Assembly (NCBI RefSeq): GCF_000429765.1
Contig: NZ_AUCM01000003.1
Coordinates: 1-64,000 of the forward strand
Reading direction: 5' to 3'
Origin: Gemmobacter nectariphilus DSM 15620
GTDB taxonomy: Bacteria; Pseudomonadota; Alphaproteobacteria; Rhodobacterales; Rhodobacteraceae
DNA: 64,000 bases
In this document: one piece after another, positions 28,110-36,010 of the stretch
How positions within the stretch are numbered: position 1 is the stretch's first letter
Layout: the number at the start of each line of letters is the position of its first letter
Translations under genes and position numbers: made by a program
Notes under the pieces: model-generated
Seen by the model: only the letters and a program-made list of their open reading frames with translations
Databases searched by the model: none
What the model was told of the DNA's origin: nothing

Positions 28110-28904
28110 ATGCAAGGCAGCGCGAACCTCAACCTGATGATCAAGGCCGCGCGCAAGGCCGGGCGCTCGCTGGTCAAGGACTTCCGCGAGGTGGAAAACC
28201 TTCAGGTCTCGTCCAAGGGGCCGGGCGATTTCGTGTCCAAGGCCGACCGCGAGGCCGAGCGCATCATCAAGGAAGAACTGATGGGCGCGCGGCCCACCTA
28301 TGGCTGGCTGGGCGAGGAAACCGGCGAGGAAGAGGGCGCCGACCCGACCCGCCGCTGGATCGTCGATCCGCTGGACGGCACGACGAACTTCCTGCACGGC
28401 CTGCCGCATTGGGCGGTGTCGATCGCGCTCGAACACAAGGGCGAGATCGTCTCGGCCGTGGTGTTCGACCCGGCCAAGGACGAGATGTTCGTGGCCGAAA
28501 AGGGCGCGGGCGCCTGGCTGAACGATACCCGCCGCCTGCGCGTCTCGGGGCGCCGGGTGATGATCGAATCCATCTTCGCCACCGGCATCCCGTTCGGCGG
28601 GCGCGGCACGCTGCCCGCGACGATCAAGGATCTGGCCCGCCTGATGCCGGTCTGCGCCGGCGTGCGCCGCTTTGGCTCGGCCGCGCTCGATCTGGCCTAT
28701 GTGGCGGCCGGCCGCTACGAGGGCTATTGGGAACGCGGCATCCATGCCTGGGACATTGCGGCCGGCATGCTGCTGGTCAAAGAGGCCGGCGGCTTTGTCG
28801 GCCCCGTGCGCGACGGTGACGATCCGCTGGAAAAGGGCGCGGTGATCGCCGGCAATGGCGAGCTGTTCGAGCCCTTCGCCAAGATCATCCGCACCCGCGA
28901 CTGA
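28110..28904 (+). CDS. suhB: Inositol monophosphatase family protein (SuhB-like)
   Basis: The 264-residue phosphatase has EETGEE, the metal-binding motif DPLDGTTNFLHGLPHW and the C-terminal HAWDIAAGMLLVKEAGG. Family members dephosphorylate inositol phosphates or related sugar phosphates, and E. coli SuhB also acts in rRNA antitermination. CAGGAG precedes the ATG. It stands alone and is followed by the large inverted repeat. Confidence 0.93.
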   Translation: MQGSANLNLMIKAARKAGRSLVKDFREVENLQVSSKGPGDFVSKADREAERIIKEELMGARPTYGWLGEETGEEEGADPTRRWIVDPLDGTTNFLHGLPHWAVSIALEHKGEIVSAVVFDPAKDEMFVAEKGAGAWLNDTRRLRVSGRRVMIESIFATGIPFGGRGTLPATIKDLARLMPVCAGVRRFGSAALDLAYVAAGRYEGYWERGIHAWDIAAGMLLVKEAGGFVGPVRDGDDPLEKGAVIAGNGELFEPFAKIIRTRD

Positions 28905-29291
28905 CGGGTTGCAGGCTCCGGGGGCGACTGGCCGCTGAAGTGCCACGTGCGCGCAGGCCATTGCCTCGTGTGCGGAAAACACCCTGGCAATTCGCCTTGA
29001 TGCAAATATCCTCGGGGGTGAATTGGCCGTCAGGCCAAGAGGGGGCAGAAGGCCCCCTTGCTTGCTCACAGCTTGCGCTGCACCAGGGGCAGCAAAAGGG
29101 GGGCTGTCTGCCCCCCTCGTGGCCGTTCGGCCACTTCACCCCCCGAGGATATTTGGATCAAGGCGAAACGGGGCGGGCCGTGCCGGGCGCAGCGGCCAGA
29201 GCGCTGGCGATGACGGGCCATCCGGGCGAATTCGGGTAGACCTTTGCCGCGCGACCGGGCAACTCTGGGCGCAGCCAGCCGGAAGTTTGCC
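28905..29291. repeat. 387-base gene-free region with a large imperfect inverted repeat (GGATATTT copies c and d)
   Basis: Arms at about 28988-29062 and 29098-29170 are inverted copies of each other. Each has a G/C-run hairpin, a small palindrome (TTGGCC-GTCA-GGCCAA left, GTGGCC-GTTC-GGCCAC right) and the core CCCCCGAGGATATTTG followed by ATCAAGGCGAA. The core is on the minus strand at 29002-29018 and the plus strand at 29139-29155. The remaining part to 29291 should hold the MFS promoter; no clear boxes are seen. The layout resembles bacterial REP/BIME pairs. Confidence 0.65.
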
Positions 29292-30515
29292 ATGCGTATG
29301 CTTGTCTCGTTCGCCGCTCTGTTCGTCTCGGTTGTGCTGTTGCAACTGGGGCTCGGGGGGGTTGCGCCGCTGGATGCGATTTCCGGGGTGCAGCTGGGCT
29401 TTACCACGGCCGAGATCGGCATCATCGGCTCGGCGCATTTCCTGGGGTTCTTCATCGGCTGCTGGTGGGCGCCGCGCCTGATGGGCGAGGTCGGGCATTC
29501 GCGCGCCTTTGCCGCCTTTACCGCGGCGGGCACGATCGGGATCCTCGCCCACATGATGGTCGTCGATCCCTGGGCCTGGTCGGTGTTCCGCATGGCCTCG
29601 GGCCTGTCGGTGGCCGGGTGCTATACGATCATCGAGGCCTGGTTGCAAGGCAAGGTGACCAATGCCAACCGTGGCCGCGCGATGGGGGTCTACCGCATCG
29701 TCGACATTGCCGGCAGTCTTGGGGCGCAGCTGGTGGTCGCGGTGCTCGAACCTGCGTCCTACCTGTCCTACAACCTGCTGACACTGGTGTGCTGCGCTGC
29801 GCTGTTCCCGCTGGTCCTGTCCAAGGTCGAGGCGCCCGAAACCGGCGAGGCGCCGCGCTTGCGGCCCCGGCTGGCCTGGGAACGCTCGCCGCTGGCCGCG
29901 GTGGGGGTTGTCGTCTCGGGCGTGACAGGGGCGGCGTTTCGCATGGTCGGCCCGCTCTATGGTGTCGCCGTCGGGCTCGAGACCGAGACGATCGCCTTCT
30001 TTCTGGCCGCCTATGTGCTGGGCGGCGCGCTTGCGCAATTCCCGGTGGGCTGGCTGGCCGATACGTTCGATCGCCGGACGGTGCTGATCTGGCTCTCGGT
30101 CGCCTCGGTCCTTGCCTGCGCGGCAACGGTTGCCGCCTCGGGGGCGGGCATCGTCGCGGTCTTTCTGGCGGTGGCGTTCTTTGGCTTCACCACCATGCCG
30201 ATCTATTCGATTTCGGCCGCCCATGCCCATGACTTTGCCGAGCCGCTGGAGCGGGTCGAACTTTCGGCCGCGCTGATGTTTCTCTATGCCGTTGGTGCCA
30301 TTGCGAGCCCGCTGATCGCCTCGGTGCTCATCGACCTCTTTGGTCCGGCGGGCATGTTCGGCTTCATCGCCGTCTCGCATGTGGCGCTGGTGGTGTTCGG
30401 CATCGTGCGGATGCGCGCCCGCCCGGCGCCCGATACGCGCACGCGCTATACCTATGTGCCGCGCACCTCCTTTCTGGTCGGCCGCCTGCTGGGGCGCGGC
30501 AAGGATGAGGGCTGA
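29292..30515 (+). CDS. Major facilitator superfamily transporter (YcaD-like)
   Basis: The protein has 407 residues and 12 predicted helices in two halves joined by a loop near 190-205. A GWLADTFDRRTVL motif (MFS A-type) lies between helices 8 and 9. Its GCYTIIEAWLQGKVTNANRGRAMGVY stretch is typical of the YcaD/MFS_1 branch. The substrate is unknown. The ATG at 29292 is chosen because it starts the first helix directly. Confidence 0.85.
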   Translation: MRMLVSFAALFVSVVLLQLGLGGVAPLDAISGVQLGFTTAEIGIIGSAHFLGFFIGCWWAPRLMGEVGHSRAFAAFTAAGTIGILAHMMVVDPWAWSVFRMASGLSVAGCYTIIEAWLQGKVTNANRGRAMGVYRIVDIAGSLGAQLVVAVLEPASYLSYNLLTLVCCAALFPLVLSKVEAPETGEAPRLRPRLAWERSPLAAVGVVVSGVTGAAFRMVGPLYGVAVGLETETIAFFLAAYVLGGALAQFPVGWLADTFDRRTVLIWLSVASVLACAATVAASGAGIVAVFLAVAFFGFTTMPIYSISAAHAHDFAEPLERVELSAALMFLYAVGAIASPLIASVLIDLFGPAGMFGFIAVSHVALVVFGIVRMRARPAPDTRTRYTYVPRTSFLVGRLLGRGKDEG

Positions 30516-30523
30516 GGCGCCCG

Positions 30524-30604
30524 TTTCATCTGTCCCCAAATATCCACGGGTTTCCAAAGGGGGCGTGCCCCCTTTGGCGGGGGGTGCGGGGGGCTGGCCC
30601 CCCG
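30524..30604 (+). repeat. GGATATTT intergenic element, copy e, with terminator-like hairpins
   Basis: Nine bases after the MFS stop the plus strand reads TTTCATCTGTCC and CCAAATATCCACGGG. The palindrome CCAAAGGGGGC / GCCCCCTTTGG (30554-30577) and a second GGGGGGCTGGCCCCCC hairpin follow. It separates the convergent MFS and DUF2125 genes and likely ends transcription. Confidence 0.6.
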
Positions 30605-30607
30605 CTG

Positions 30608-31582
30608 CTACCTCAGCCGCGGTGCCGGCCCCAAAGGCAGCGGCCCGACCGAAACCCGCCCGCCTGCCAGCCGGATCGGCAGGGTCAGCGCCTGCCCCTG
30701 CGGGGCCAGCACGGTCAGGGCGTTCTGCCAGCTCGCCCGCGCCTCGGCGGGGATCAGCCCCGCGCCGATCGCCAGCTCCAGCGCCTTTTCGCCCCCTTCC
30801 AGGCGCAACTCCAGCGCCCCTGCGGCAAAGCCCGCGCCATCGGGCGCCAGATCGCCCGAAACAAAGGCCTTGATCTCGCCCCAGTCCAGCCGCGCCTCGC
30901 GCAAGGTGATGCGGGTGATCTCGGGGCGGCTGTCCGCGACATGCCGGTCCAGCGCGGCGCTGAAGGTCAGCGTGGCATCCAGCCGGGCCAGCGCGGCCTC
31001 GGACGGGGCGGTGCCGGGCGGCAGCCTGGCCAGAAAGCCGGGCGAGGGCATCAGACCCCGCGCCTCGATCCCCAGATCATGCGCCAGCGCCAGCCCGACG
31101 GCGGGGCGCGTTGCGAGCGACAGATGCGCGGCGCTTGCCTCGGTCAGCCCGCTTAGCCGCAGCCCGTCACCGGCCAGCTGAAAGCGGTCCAGCGCCAGAT
31201 CGGGGCCGGGGACCAGCACAAGGCTGGCCTGCAGCTTGTCCGCGTTCAGCCAGACCGGGCCGGCGGGCGTGGCCAGCCGCTGTTCGGGGGCAAAGGCCGC
31301 GATCAGGTGCCAGGGCTTGTAGCTGAGCGAGAGCACCTGGACGAACGGCGCCTGCCAGCCCCAGCCGCCCATCGGCGGGGCAATGTCGGGGCTGTCGATG
31401 GTCAGATCGATCCGGCTGGGAAAGCCCTGCACCTCGATGGTGCCATGCGCGGCGGTCCATCCCCGGGCCTGCTGGGTCGTGAACCAGTCCTGCGCCACCT
31501 TCAGCGCGGCAGTCGAGGCAAACCACCACCAGCCCGACCATCCCGCCAGTGCCACAATCGCCATCCACAGAACTGCGCGCAT
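30608..31582 (-). CDS. DUF2125 family envelope protein
   Basis: The 324-residue protein has one N-terminal membrane helix (MRAVLWMAIVALAGWSGWWW) and a large beta-rich exported part with repeated patterns such as IDLTIDSPDI and ALELRLEGGE. This fits DUF2125, an alphaproteobacterial envelope family of unknown function. GAAAAGGGA precedes the ATG. It is divergent from the ChaC gene, with 74 bases between them. Confidence 0.82.
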   Translation of the reverse strand: MRAVLWMAIVALAGWSGWWWFASTAALKVAQDWFTTQQARGWTAAHGTIEVQGFPSRIDLTIDSPDIAPPMGGWGWQAPFVQVLSLSYKPWHLIAAFAPEQRLATPAGPVWLNADKLQASLVLVPGPDLALDRFQLAGDGLRLSGLTEASAAHLSLATRPAVGLALAHDLGIEARGLMPSPGFLARLPPGTAPSEAALARLDATLTFSAALDRHVADSRPEITRITLREARLDWGEIKAFVSGDLAPDGAGFAAGALELRLEGGEKALELAIGAGLIPAEARASWQNALTVLAPQGQALTLPIRLAGGRVSVGPLPLGPAPRLR

Positions 31583-31656
31583 TGCTGTCCCTTTTCATTT
31601 GCTGCCCGCTGCTGTCTACAATCCGCGCAAGCCCGCGACCAGAGCCGAGACGCCCC

Positions 31657-32208
31657 GTGACCCAGACCGCCCCCCGCCCCCTTTGGATCTTTGCCTATGG
31701 CTCGCTGATGTGGCAGCCCGATTTTCCGGTGGCCGAGGCGCGGGTCGCGCGGGCCAGCGGCTGGCATCGCAGTTTCTGCATGTGGTCGATCCACCATCGC
31801 GGCAGCCCCGAGGCGCCGGGGCTGGTCCTGGCGCTGGACCGCGCGGCAGGGGGCGCCTGCGACGGGTTGGCGTTGCGCGTCGCGCCAGGGGCCGAGGATG
31901 AGACGCTTGCCATGGTGCGCGAGCGCGAGCTGGTGTCCTCGGCCTATCTGGAAATCACCCTGCCGGTCGATTTCCACGAGGGTGGCAGGGCCGAGACGCT
32001 GGCCTATGTCATCGACCCCGCCCATGCCCAGTATACCGGCGCGCTGGACCCCGAAGAGCAGGCACGGATCATTGCCCGGTCCTGCGGCGGGCGGGGGCGG
32101 AATTGCGATTACCTGTGGTCGACGACCGCCCATCTGGCACAGTTGGGGATTGCCGATCCCGATCTTGACTGGCTGGCCGCGCGGGTGCGGGCGCTGGTTC
32201 CGGGCTGA
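31657..32208 (+). CDS. chaC: Gamma-glutamylcyclotransferase (ChaC family)
   Basis: The 183-residue enzyme has the ChaC substrate loop FAYGSLMWQPDF. ChaC proteins cleave glutathione to 5-oxoproline and cysteinylglycine. ERELVSSAYLE in the middle provides the catalytic glutamate region. The start is a GTG with only a weak ribosome site; the ATG upstream at 31549 overlaps the divergent DUF2125 gene and is rejected. Confidence 0.88.
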   Translation: MTQTAPRPLWIFAYGSLMWQPDFPVAEARVARASGWHRSFCMWSIHHRGSPEAPGLVLALDRAAGGACDGLALRVAPGAEDETLAMVRERELVSSAYLEITLPVDFHEGGRAETLAYVIDPAHAQYTGALDPEEQARIIARSCGGRGRNCDYLWSTTAHLAQLGIADPDLDWLAARVRALVPG

Positions 32209-32265
32209 GGGGGCTTTCGCCGCCGCCCCCGCCTGTGGCACATTGCGCCAAAAGGGCAGGCAGGC

Positions 32266-33510
32266 ATGATCGCAACACTTGTTAGGTCCATCGCAGCGGC
32301 GGGCGTGGTGCTGTGGCTGGCGGCTGGCGGGGCGCTGGCCCAGGGGCAGTTTTCCGCCCTTGCGCGGGCCGATGGGGCGGCCAGCCGGCTTTGGGCCGAA
32401 GATGGCGGGCTGGCGCTCGATCTGGCGCTCAGCCATCCGGTGCCCTGGCGGGTGCGGTTCCTGAACGCGCCGCCCCGGCTGATCGTCGATTTCCGCGAGG
32501 TGGATTTTCGCGCGCTGGATGGCGCGCGCCTGATGGGCGCTGTCCGGGGCAAGGTGACCGATCTGCGGGCCGGGCCGGTGCGCGAGGGCTGGTCGCGGCT
32601 GGTGCTGGCGCTGGATCGTCCGCAGCTGGTGTCCGAGGCCGAGATGCGCACCGCCTTGCGGGGCGGCGATGGCGCCTTGTTGCGGCTGCGGTTGCGGCCG
32701 GCGGACCCGGCTGCCTTTGCCGCCGAGGTGGCCCGCCCCGATCCGCCCGGCTGGGCGCTGCCCAAACCCGCCATGACGCCTGCGCCGCGCAAGCCGCGCG
32801 GGCAGGGGCCCCTGGTGGTGGTGCTGGACCCCGGTCATGGTGGCCTTGATCCTGGCGCCGAGCATGACGGGCAAAGCGAGGCGCGGCTGATGCTGACCTT
32901 CGCGCGCGAGCTGAAAGAGGCGCTGGTGCGCGCCGGCATCGCCCGCGTCGTGATGACGCGCGAGGATGACAGTTTCGTGCCGCTGGAGACCCGCGTCGCG
33001 ATCGCCCATCAGGCCGGGGCGGATGTGTTCCTTTCGCTGCATGCCGATGCGGTGCCCGAAGGGGTGGCGACGGGCGCCACGGTCTATACGCTGGCCGAGG
33101 CGGCCTCGGATGCGGCATCGGCCGCGCTGGCAGAACGCCATGACCGCGATGCGCTGATGGCGGGGGTCGATCTGACCGGGCAGGACGATCTGATCGCCGG
33201 GGTGCTGATGGACATGGCCCGGCGCGAGACGGCGCCGCGCACCGAAAAGCTGGCCGATGCGCTGGTCGCCGCAATGGCCGCGGCGCGGTTGCCGCTGCAC
33301 AAGGTGCCCCGGCGCGGCGCGGCGTTTTCGGTGCTCAAGGCGCCCGACATCCCGTCAGTTCTGGTGGAACTGGGCTATATCTCGTCTCCCCGCGATCTGG
33401 CGCGGCTGAGCGATCCGGCCTGGCGGGCAACGATGGCCGGGGCGATCGTTGCCGGGCTGTCGTCCTGGTCGGTCGAGGATGCGGCGGCAGCGGGCCTGCT
33501 GCGCCAGTAG
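32266..33510 (+). CDS. amiC: N-acetylmuramoyl-L-alanine amidase (AmiC type)
   Basis: The 414-residue exported enzyme cuts the stem peptide from murein during cell separation. It has a signal peptide (1-27), an AMIN domain (about 35-145, RVRFLNAPPRLIVDFREVDF) and a zinc amidase domain (about 180-405). Zinc and catalytic residues are visible in LDPGHGGLDPGA, the SEARLML glutamate, LSLHADA and VELGYISSPRD. No penicillin-binding protein gene follows, unlike many relatives. Confidence 0.93.
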   Translation: MIATLVRSIAAAGVVLWLAAGGALAQGQFSALARADGAASRLWAEDGGLALDLALSHPVPWRVRFLNAPPRLIVDFREVDFRALDGARLMGAVRGKVTDLRAGPVREGWSRLVLALDRPQLVSEAEMRTALRGGDGALLRLRLRPADPAAFAAEVARPDPPGWALPKPAMTPAPRKPRGQGPLVVVLDPGHGGLDPGAEHDGQSEARLMLTFARELKEALVRAGIARVVMTREDDSFVPLETRVAIAHQAGADVFLSLHADAVPEGVATGATVYTLAEAASDAASAALAERHDRDALMAGVDLTGQDDLIAGVLMDMARRETAPRTEKLADALVAAMAAARLPLHKVPRRGAAFSVLKAPDIPSVLVELGYISSPRDLARLSDPAWRATMAGAIVAGLSSWSVEDAAAAGLLRQ

Positions 33511-33553
33511 GCTGCGCGGCGGTTGGGGCGGGACGGGGGCATTCTGCCCCCAT

Positions 33554-33613
33554 TTTCCCTGGTCTGGGGACCAGGGAAAATTCCCCCTGAGGATATTTGC
33601 GGACAGATGAAAG
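33554..33613 (-). repeat. GGATATTT intergenic element, copy f, with a perfect 12-bp hairpin
   Basis: TTTTCCCTGGTC (33554-33565) pairs perfectly with GACCAGGGAAAA (33570-33581). The core TTCCCCCTGAGGATATTTG and CGGACAGATGAAA follow to 33613. Read from the minus strand this starts 9 bases after the DUF5368 stop, with the core before the hairpin, as in other copies. It separates the convergent AmiC and DUF5368 genes. Confidence 0.65.
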
Positions 33614-33621
33614 CGCGGCGG

Positions 33622-33981
33622 TCAGCCCTGATCGGTGCCGGGGCGGCTGATCAGGGATTGCGCGGTATAGACAAGGATCGCGGCGCCGACCGCGCCGCCC
33701 GCGGCGATGGCCAGCAGGACGATCACGTCGATGGCCCCGCCAATGTCGCGCAGCCCCGAGCGGGTGATTGTGAAAACGAACCAGACGGCGGCCACCGCGC
33801 CCACCGGCATCGACAGCTGTGCCAGCAGGAACTTGCGCCAGCTGACCGCGCGGTCGCGGATCAGGACATAAAGGTAGAGCAGCGTCACGATGGCGGCTGC
33901 CGCGACCAGCGCCCAGAACAGGGTGCGGCCGAACATTTCCTCGAACACGGCGATCAGGGTCGTGAGGGTCAGGTCTTTCAT
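33622..33981 (-). CDS. DUF5368 membrane protein
   Basis: This 119-residue protein has three membrane helices (about 18-40, 52-72 and 82-108). The sequence fits DUF5368, an alphaproteobacterial family often found beside flavoprotein sulfide oxidoreductases. It begins 10 bases after the SQR-like gene and must share its transcript. It may anchor or assist the flavoprotein; this is inference from linkage. Confidence 0.75.
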   Translation of the reverse strand: MKDLTLTTLIAVFEEMFGRTLFWALVAAAAIVTLLYLYVLIRDRAVSWRKFLLAQLSMPVGAVAAVWFVFTITRSGLRDIGGAIDVIVLLAIAAGGAVGAAILVYTAQSLISRPGTDQG

Positions 33982-33991
33982 GGCATCTTCC

Positions 33992-35302
33992 TCAGGCGTC
34001 GCCGCGCAGCATGGCGTTGTAGGTGGCTTTCAGGGCGACTTCCTTCATCAGCCAGGAAATCCACAGCTCTTCCAGCGGCGGGATGATGCCGGGGAAGCTG
34101 GGCACGAGGTTGTTGTTGTAATCGAACTCGATCAGCATGGCCCGCCCGACGCGGGTGATCAACGGGCACGAGGTATAGCCGTTGAAGGTGGCAGTGCCCT
34201 CCTTGCCCGCGATCTGGGCGAGCAGATGGTCCTCGACCACCGGCTGGTGCCATTTGACCGAGGCCGCCGTCTTGCCCTTTGGCACCCCTGCCACATCGCC
34301 GATGGCAAAGATCTCGGGATAGCGCAGGTGGCGCAGCGTCTTCATGTCGACCTCGAGCCAGCCCTGGTCGGTCCATTTGTCGGCCCAGGACAGGCCAGCC
34401 TCGCGCACCACCTGCGGCGCGCGTTGGGGCGGGATGATGTTGATGAAGTCATAGGGCAGCTGCGTGTCGCCATCGGGGGTGGCATAGGTGGCCAGTCTTG
34501 CGCCGGGGTCGATGGCCTTGAGCACATGGTCATAGGCCGGGACGATCCCGCGATCGCCAAACAGCATCCGCACCTTTTCCGACACGATCGGCACGCCGAA
34601 CAGTGTCTTGTTCTGGGCGGCATAGGTGATGTCGATCTTGCCGCGCGTGCCCTTGCGGCTGGCCATGTCCTCGGCAAGGAAGGTGATCTTGAGCGGCGCG
34701 CCGGCGCATTTCATCTCGGTTGCCGGGCGGCCGAACAGGGCCTTGCCGCCCTTGTCGGTGAACGCGTCCAGCGCGCGGAAGCTGGCGGCTGCCGCCTCGG
34801 GGCTGTGGTAATGGGCGCTGATGCCCTCCTTGCCGATCAGGTCGGTGGAAAAGCCCTCGATCGCGGCCCAGTCCAGCACAAGGCCTGTGGCGACGATCAG
34901 ATAGTCGTAATCCAGCCTTGTGCCGCCGGTCGTGGTGACGGACTTGGCGACGGGGTCGATGGCGGCGGCATGTTCCGCGATCAGGTTGACCCCCTCGGGC
35001 AGCCAGTCGGCGGTCTGGCTGACAGAATACGAGGCCGGCTTCAGCCCGGCCGCGATCAGCGTGAAGCCCGGCTGATACCAGTGTTCCTTGCGCCCGTCGA
35101 CGATGGTGATCGTGGCGCCCTCCAGCCGCCGCGCGATGCGGTTGGCAAAGGCGGTTCCCCCCGCCCCGGCGCCGAGAATCACGATTCGTGCCGTGGAGCG
35201 GATGGTCTGGGCGCGGGCGGGTGCCGTGGTGGCCAGCGCGGCAAGGCCGGCGGCCGACAGGCCAAGAAAGCCGCGGCGCGAGGCGGCAAGGGGGCGGGAC
35301 AT
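33992..35302 (-). CDS. Tat-exported sulfide:quinone oxidoreductase-like flavoprotein
   Basis: The 436-residue protein has a twin-arginine leader (SRRGFLGLSAAG) with cleavage near ARAQ (residue 31). FAD motifs are ILGAGAGG (44-49 region) and IFAIGDVAGVPKGKT (about 331-345). Two cysteines, C199 in EMKCAGAP and C379 in YTSCP, match the redox-active pair of SQR/FCSD enzymes, which oxidise sulfide and reduce quinone or cytochrome. A third catalytic cysteine is not evident. GGAGG supports the start at 35302. It is co-transcribed with DUF5368 and divergent from an Rrf2 gene. Confidence 0.85.
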   Translation of the reverse strand: MSRPLAASRRGFLGLSAAGLAALATTAPARAQTIRSTARIVILGAGAGGTAFANRIARRLEGATITIVDGRKEHWYQPGFTLIAAGLKPASYSVSQTADWLPEGVNLIAEHAAAIDPVAKSVTTTGGTRLDYDYLIVATGLVLDWAAIEGFSTDLIGKEGISAHYHSPEAAAASFRALDAFTDKGGKALFGRPATEMKCAGAPLKITFLAEDMASRKGTRGKIDITYAAQNKTLFGVPIVSEKVRMLFGDRGIVPAYDHVLKAIDPGARLATYATPDGDTQLPYDFINIIPPQRAPQVVREAGLSWADKWTDQGWLEVDMKTLRHLRYPEIFAIGDVAGVPKGKTAASVKWHQPVVEDHLLAQIAGKEGTATFNGYTSCPLITRVGRAMLIEFDYNNNLVPSFPGIIPPLEELWISWLMKEVALKATYNAMLRGDA

Positions 35303-35355
35303 GATGTATTCCTCCGTATACATTCAAAAAATCGCATGTGATTTGCTCCATTTCC

Positions 35356-35369
35356 TTGATGCAGGTCAA
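35356..35369. promoter_or_regulatory. FNR/DNR-type box between the SQR-like and Rrf2 genes
   Basis: TTGAT-GCAG-GTCAA matches the FNR-family consensus TTGAT-N4-ATCAA at nine of ten positions. It lies 54 bases from the SQR start and 76 bases from the Rrf2 start, within the divergent promoter region 35303-35444. FnrL, DNR or NnrR type factors use such sites in Rhodobacterales. Confidence 0.65.
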
Positions 35370-35444
35370 ACAGCGGCCCGCAAAATGATGGCATCCTTAG
35401 TCATGTTTGATGGGCCGGCCTTTCGCCGGCGGGTGGAGGGCAGG

Positions 35445-35879
35445 ATGCGACTGACGACACGAACCAATCTGGCCATGCGGGCACTGATGTATTGCGGGGT
35501 GAATTCGGGACGCATCGTGCGCAAGCATGACATCGCCGAGGCCTGCGACGTTTCCGAAAACCATCTGGCGCAGGTGATCCATGCGCTGGGGCAAAAGGGG
35601 TTTCTGGCCACCCGGCGGGGCCGTTCGGGCGGGCTGATGCTGGGCCGTCCGATGACCCAGATCACCGTGGGGCAGGTCTTTCGCGCGCTGGAGGCCGAGG
35701 TGCCCTTTGCCGAATGCTTCATGCCCGATGGCGGGGCCTGCCCGTTGCGCGCCTGCTGCAAGCTGAAATGCGTGATGGCCGATGCGCTGACCGCGTTCTA
35801 TGCCCAGCTGGACAAGGTGACGCTGGCCGATCTGGTCGCCGAGAACGACGGGCTGCACGAGCTGCTGTGCGCCGCCTGA
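35445..35879 (+). CDS. Rrf2-family regulator with a cysteine-rich cluster region
   Basis: The 144-residue protein has an N-terminal winged helix with the Rrf2 pattern (DIAEACDVSENHLAQVIHALGQKGFLATRRGRSGGLML). Five cysteines follow at 91, 99, 104, 105 and 109, comparable to the Fe-S ligands of NsrR and RirA. It probably senses nitric oxide, iron, oxygen or sulfide through a cluster. A GGAGGG site precedes the ATG. It is divergent from the SQR-DUF5368 pair, its most likely target. Confidence 0.85.
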   Translation: MRLTTRTNLAMRALMYCGVNSGRIVRKHDIAEACDVSENHLAQVIHALGQKGFLATRRGRSGGLMLGRPMTQITVGQVFRALEAEVPFAECFMPDGGACPLRACCKLKCVMADALTAFYAQLDKVTLADLVAENDGLHELLCAA

Positions 35880-35963
35880 CCCTGTAACGCAGGCCCCGCC
35901 CGCGACTTGCGGGGCAGGGTCGAGGTGATCACATCGCGGCTGGATGCATGCGAGGTGGTGGCA

Positions 35964-35982
35964 CCGGCGCAGGGGGCGCCGG
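35964..35982. terminator. Hairpin between the Rrf2 and decarboxylase genes
   Basis: CCGGCGC (35964-35970) pairs perfectly with GCGCCGG (35976-35982) around AGGGG. It lies between convergent stops. No T run follows, so terminator function is inferred. Confidence 0.45.
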
Positions 35983-36010
35983 CGCGTCGTTGACCGCAGC
36001 TTTGGCCGGC

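Noticed and set aside
29098-29170. Insertion sequence at the inverted repeat upstream of the MFS gene
   Set aside because: The arms enclose only 36 bases and no transposase; the core is shared with other intergenic elements, so a REP-like element is a better explanation.
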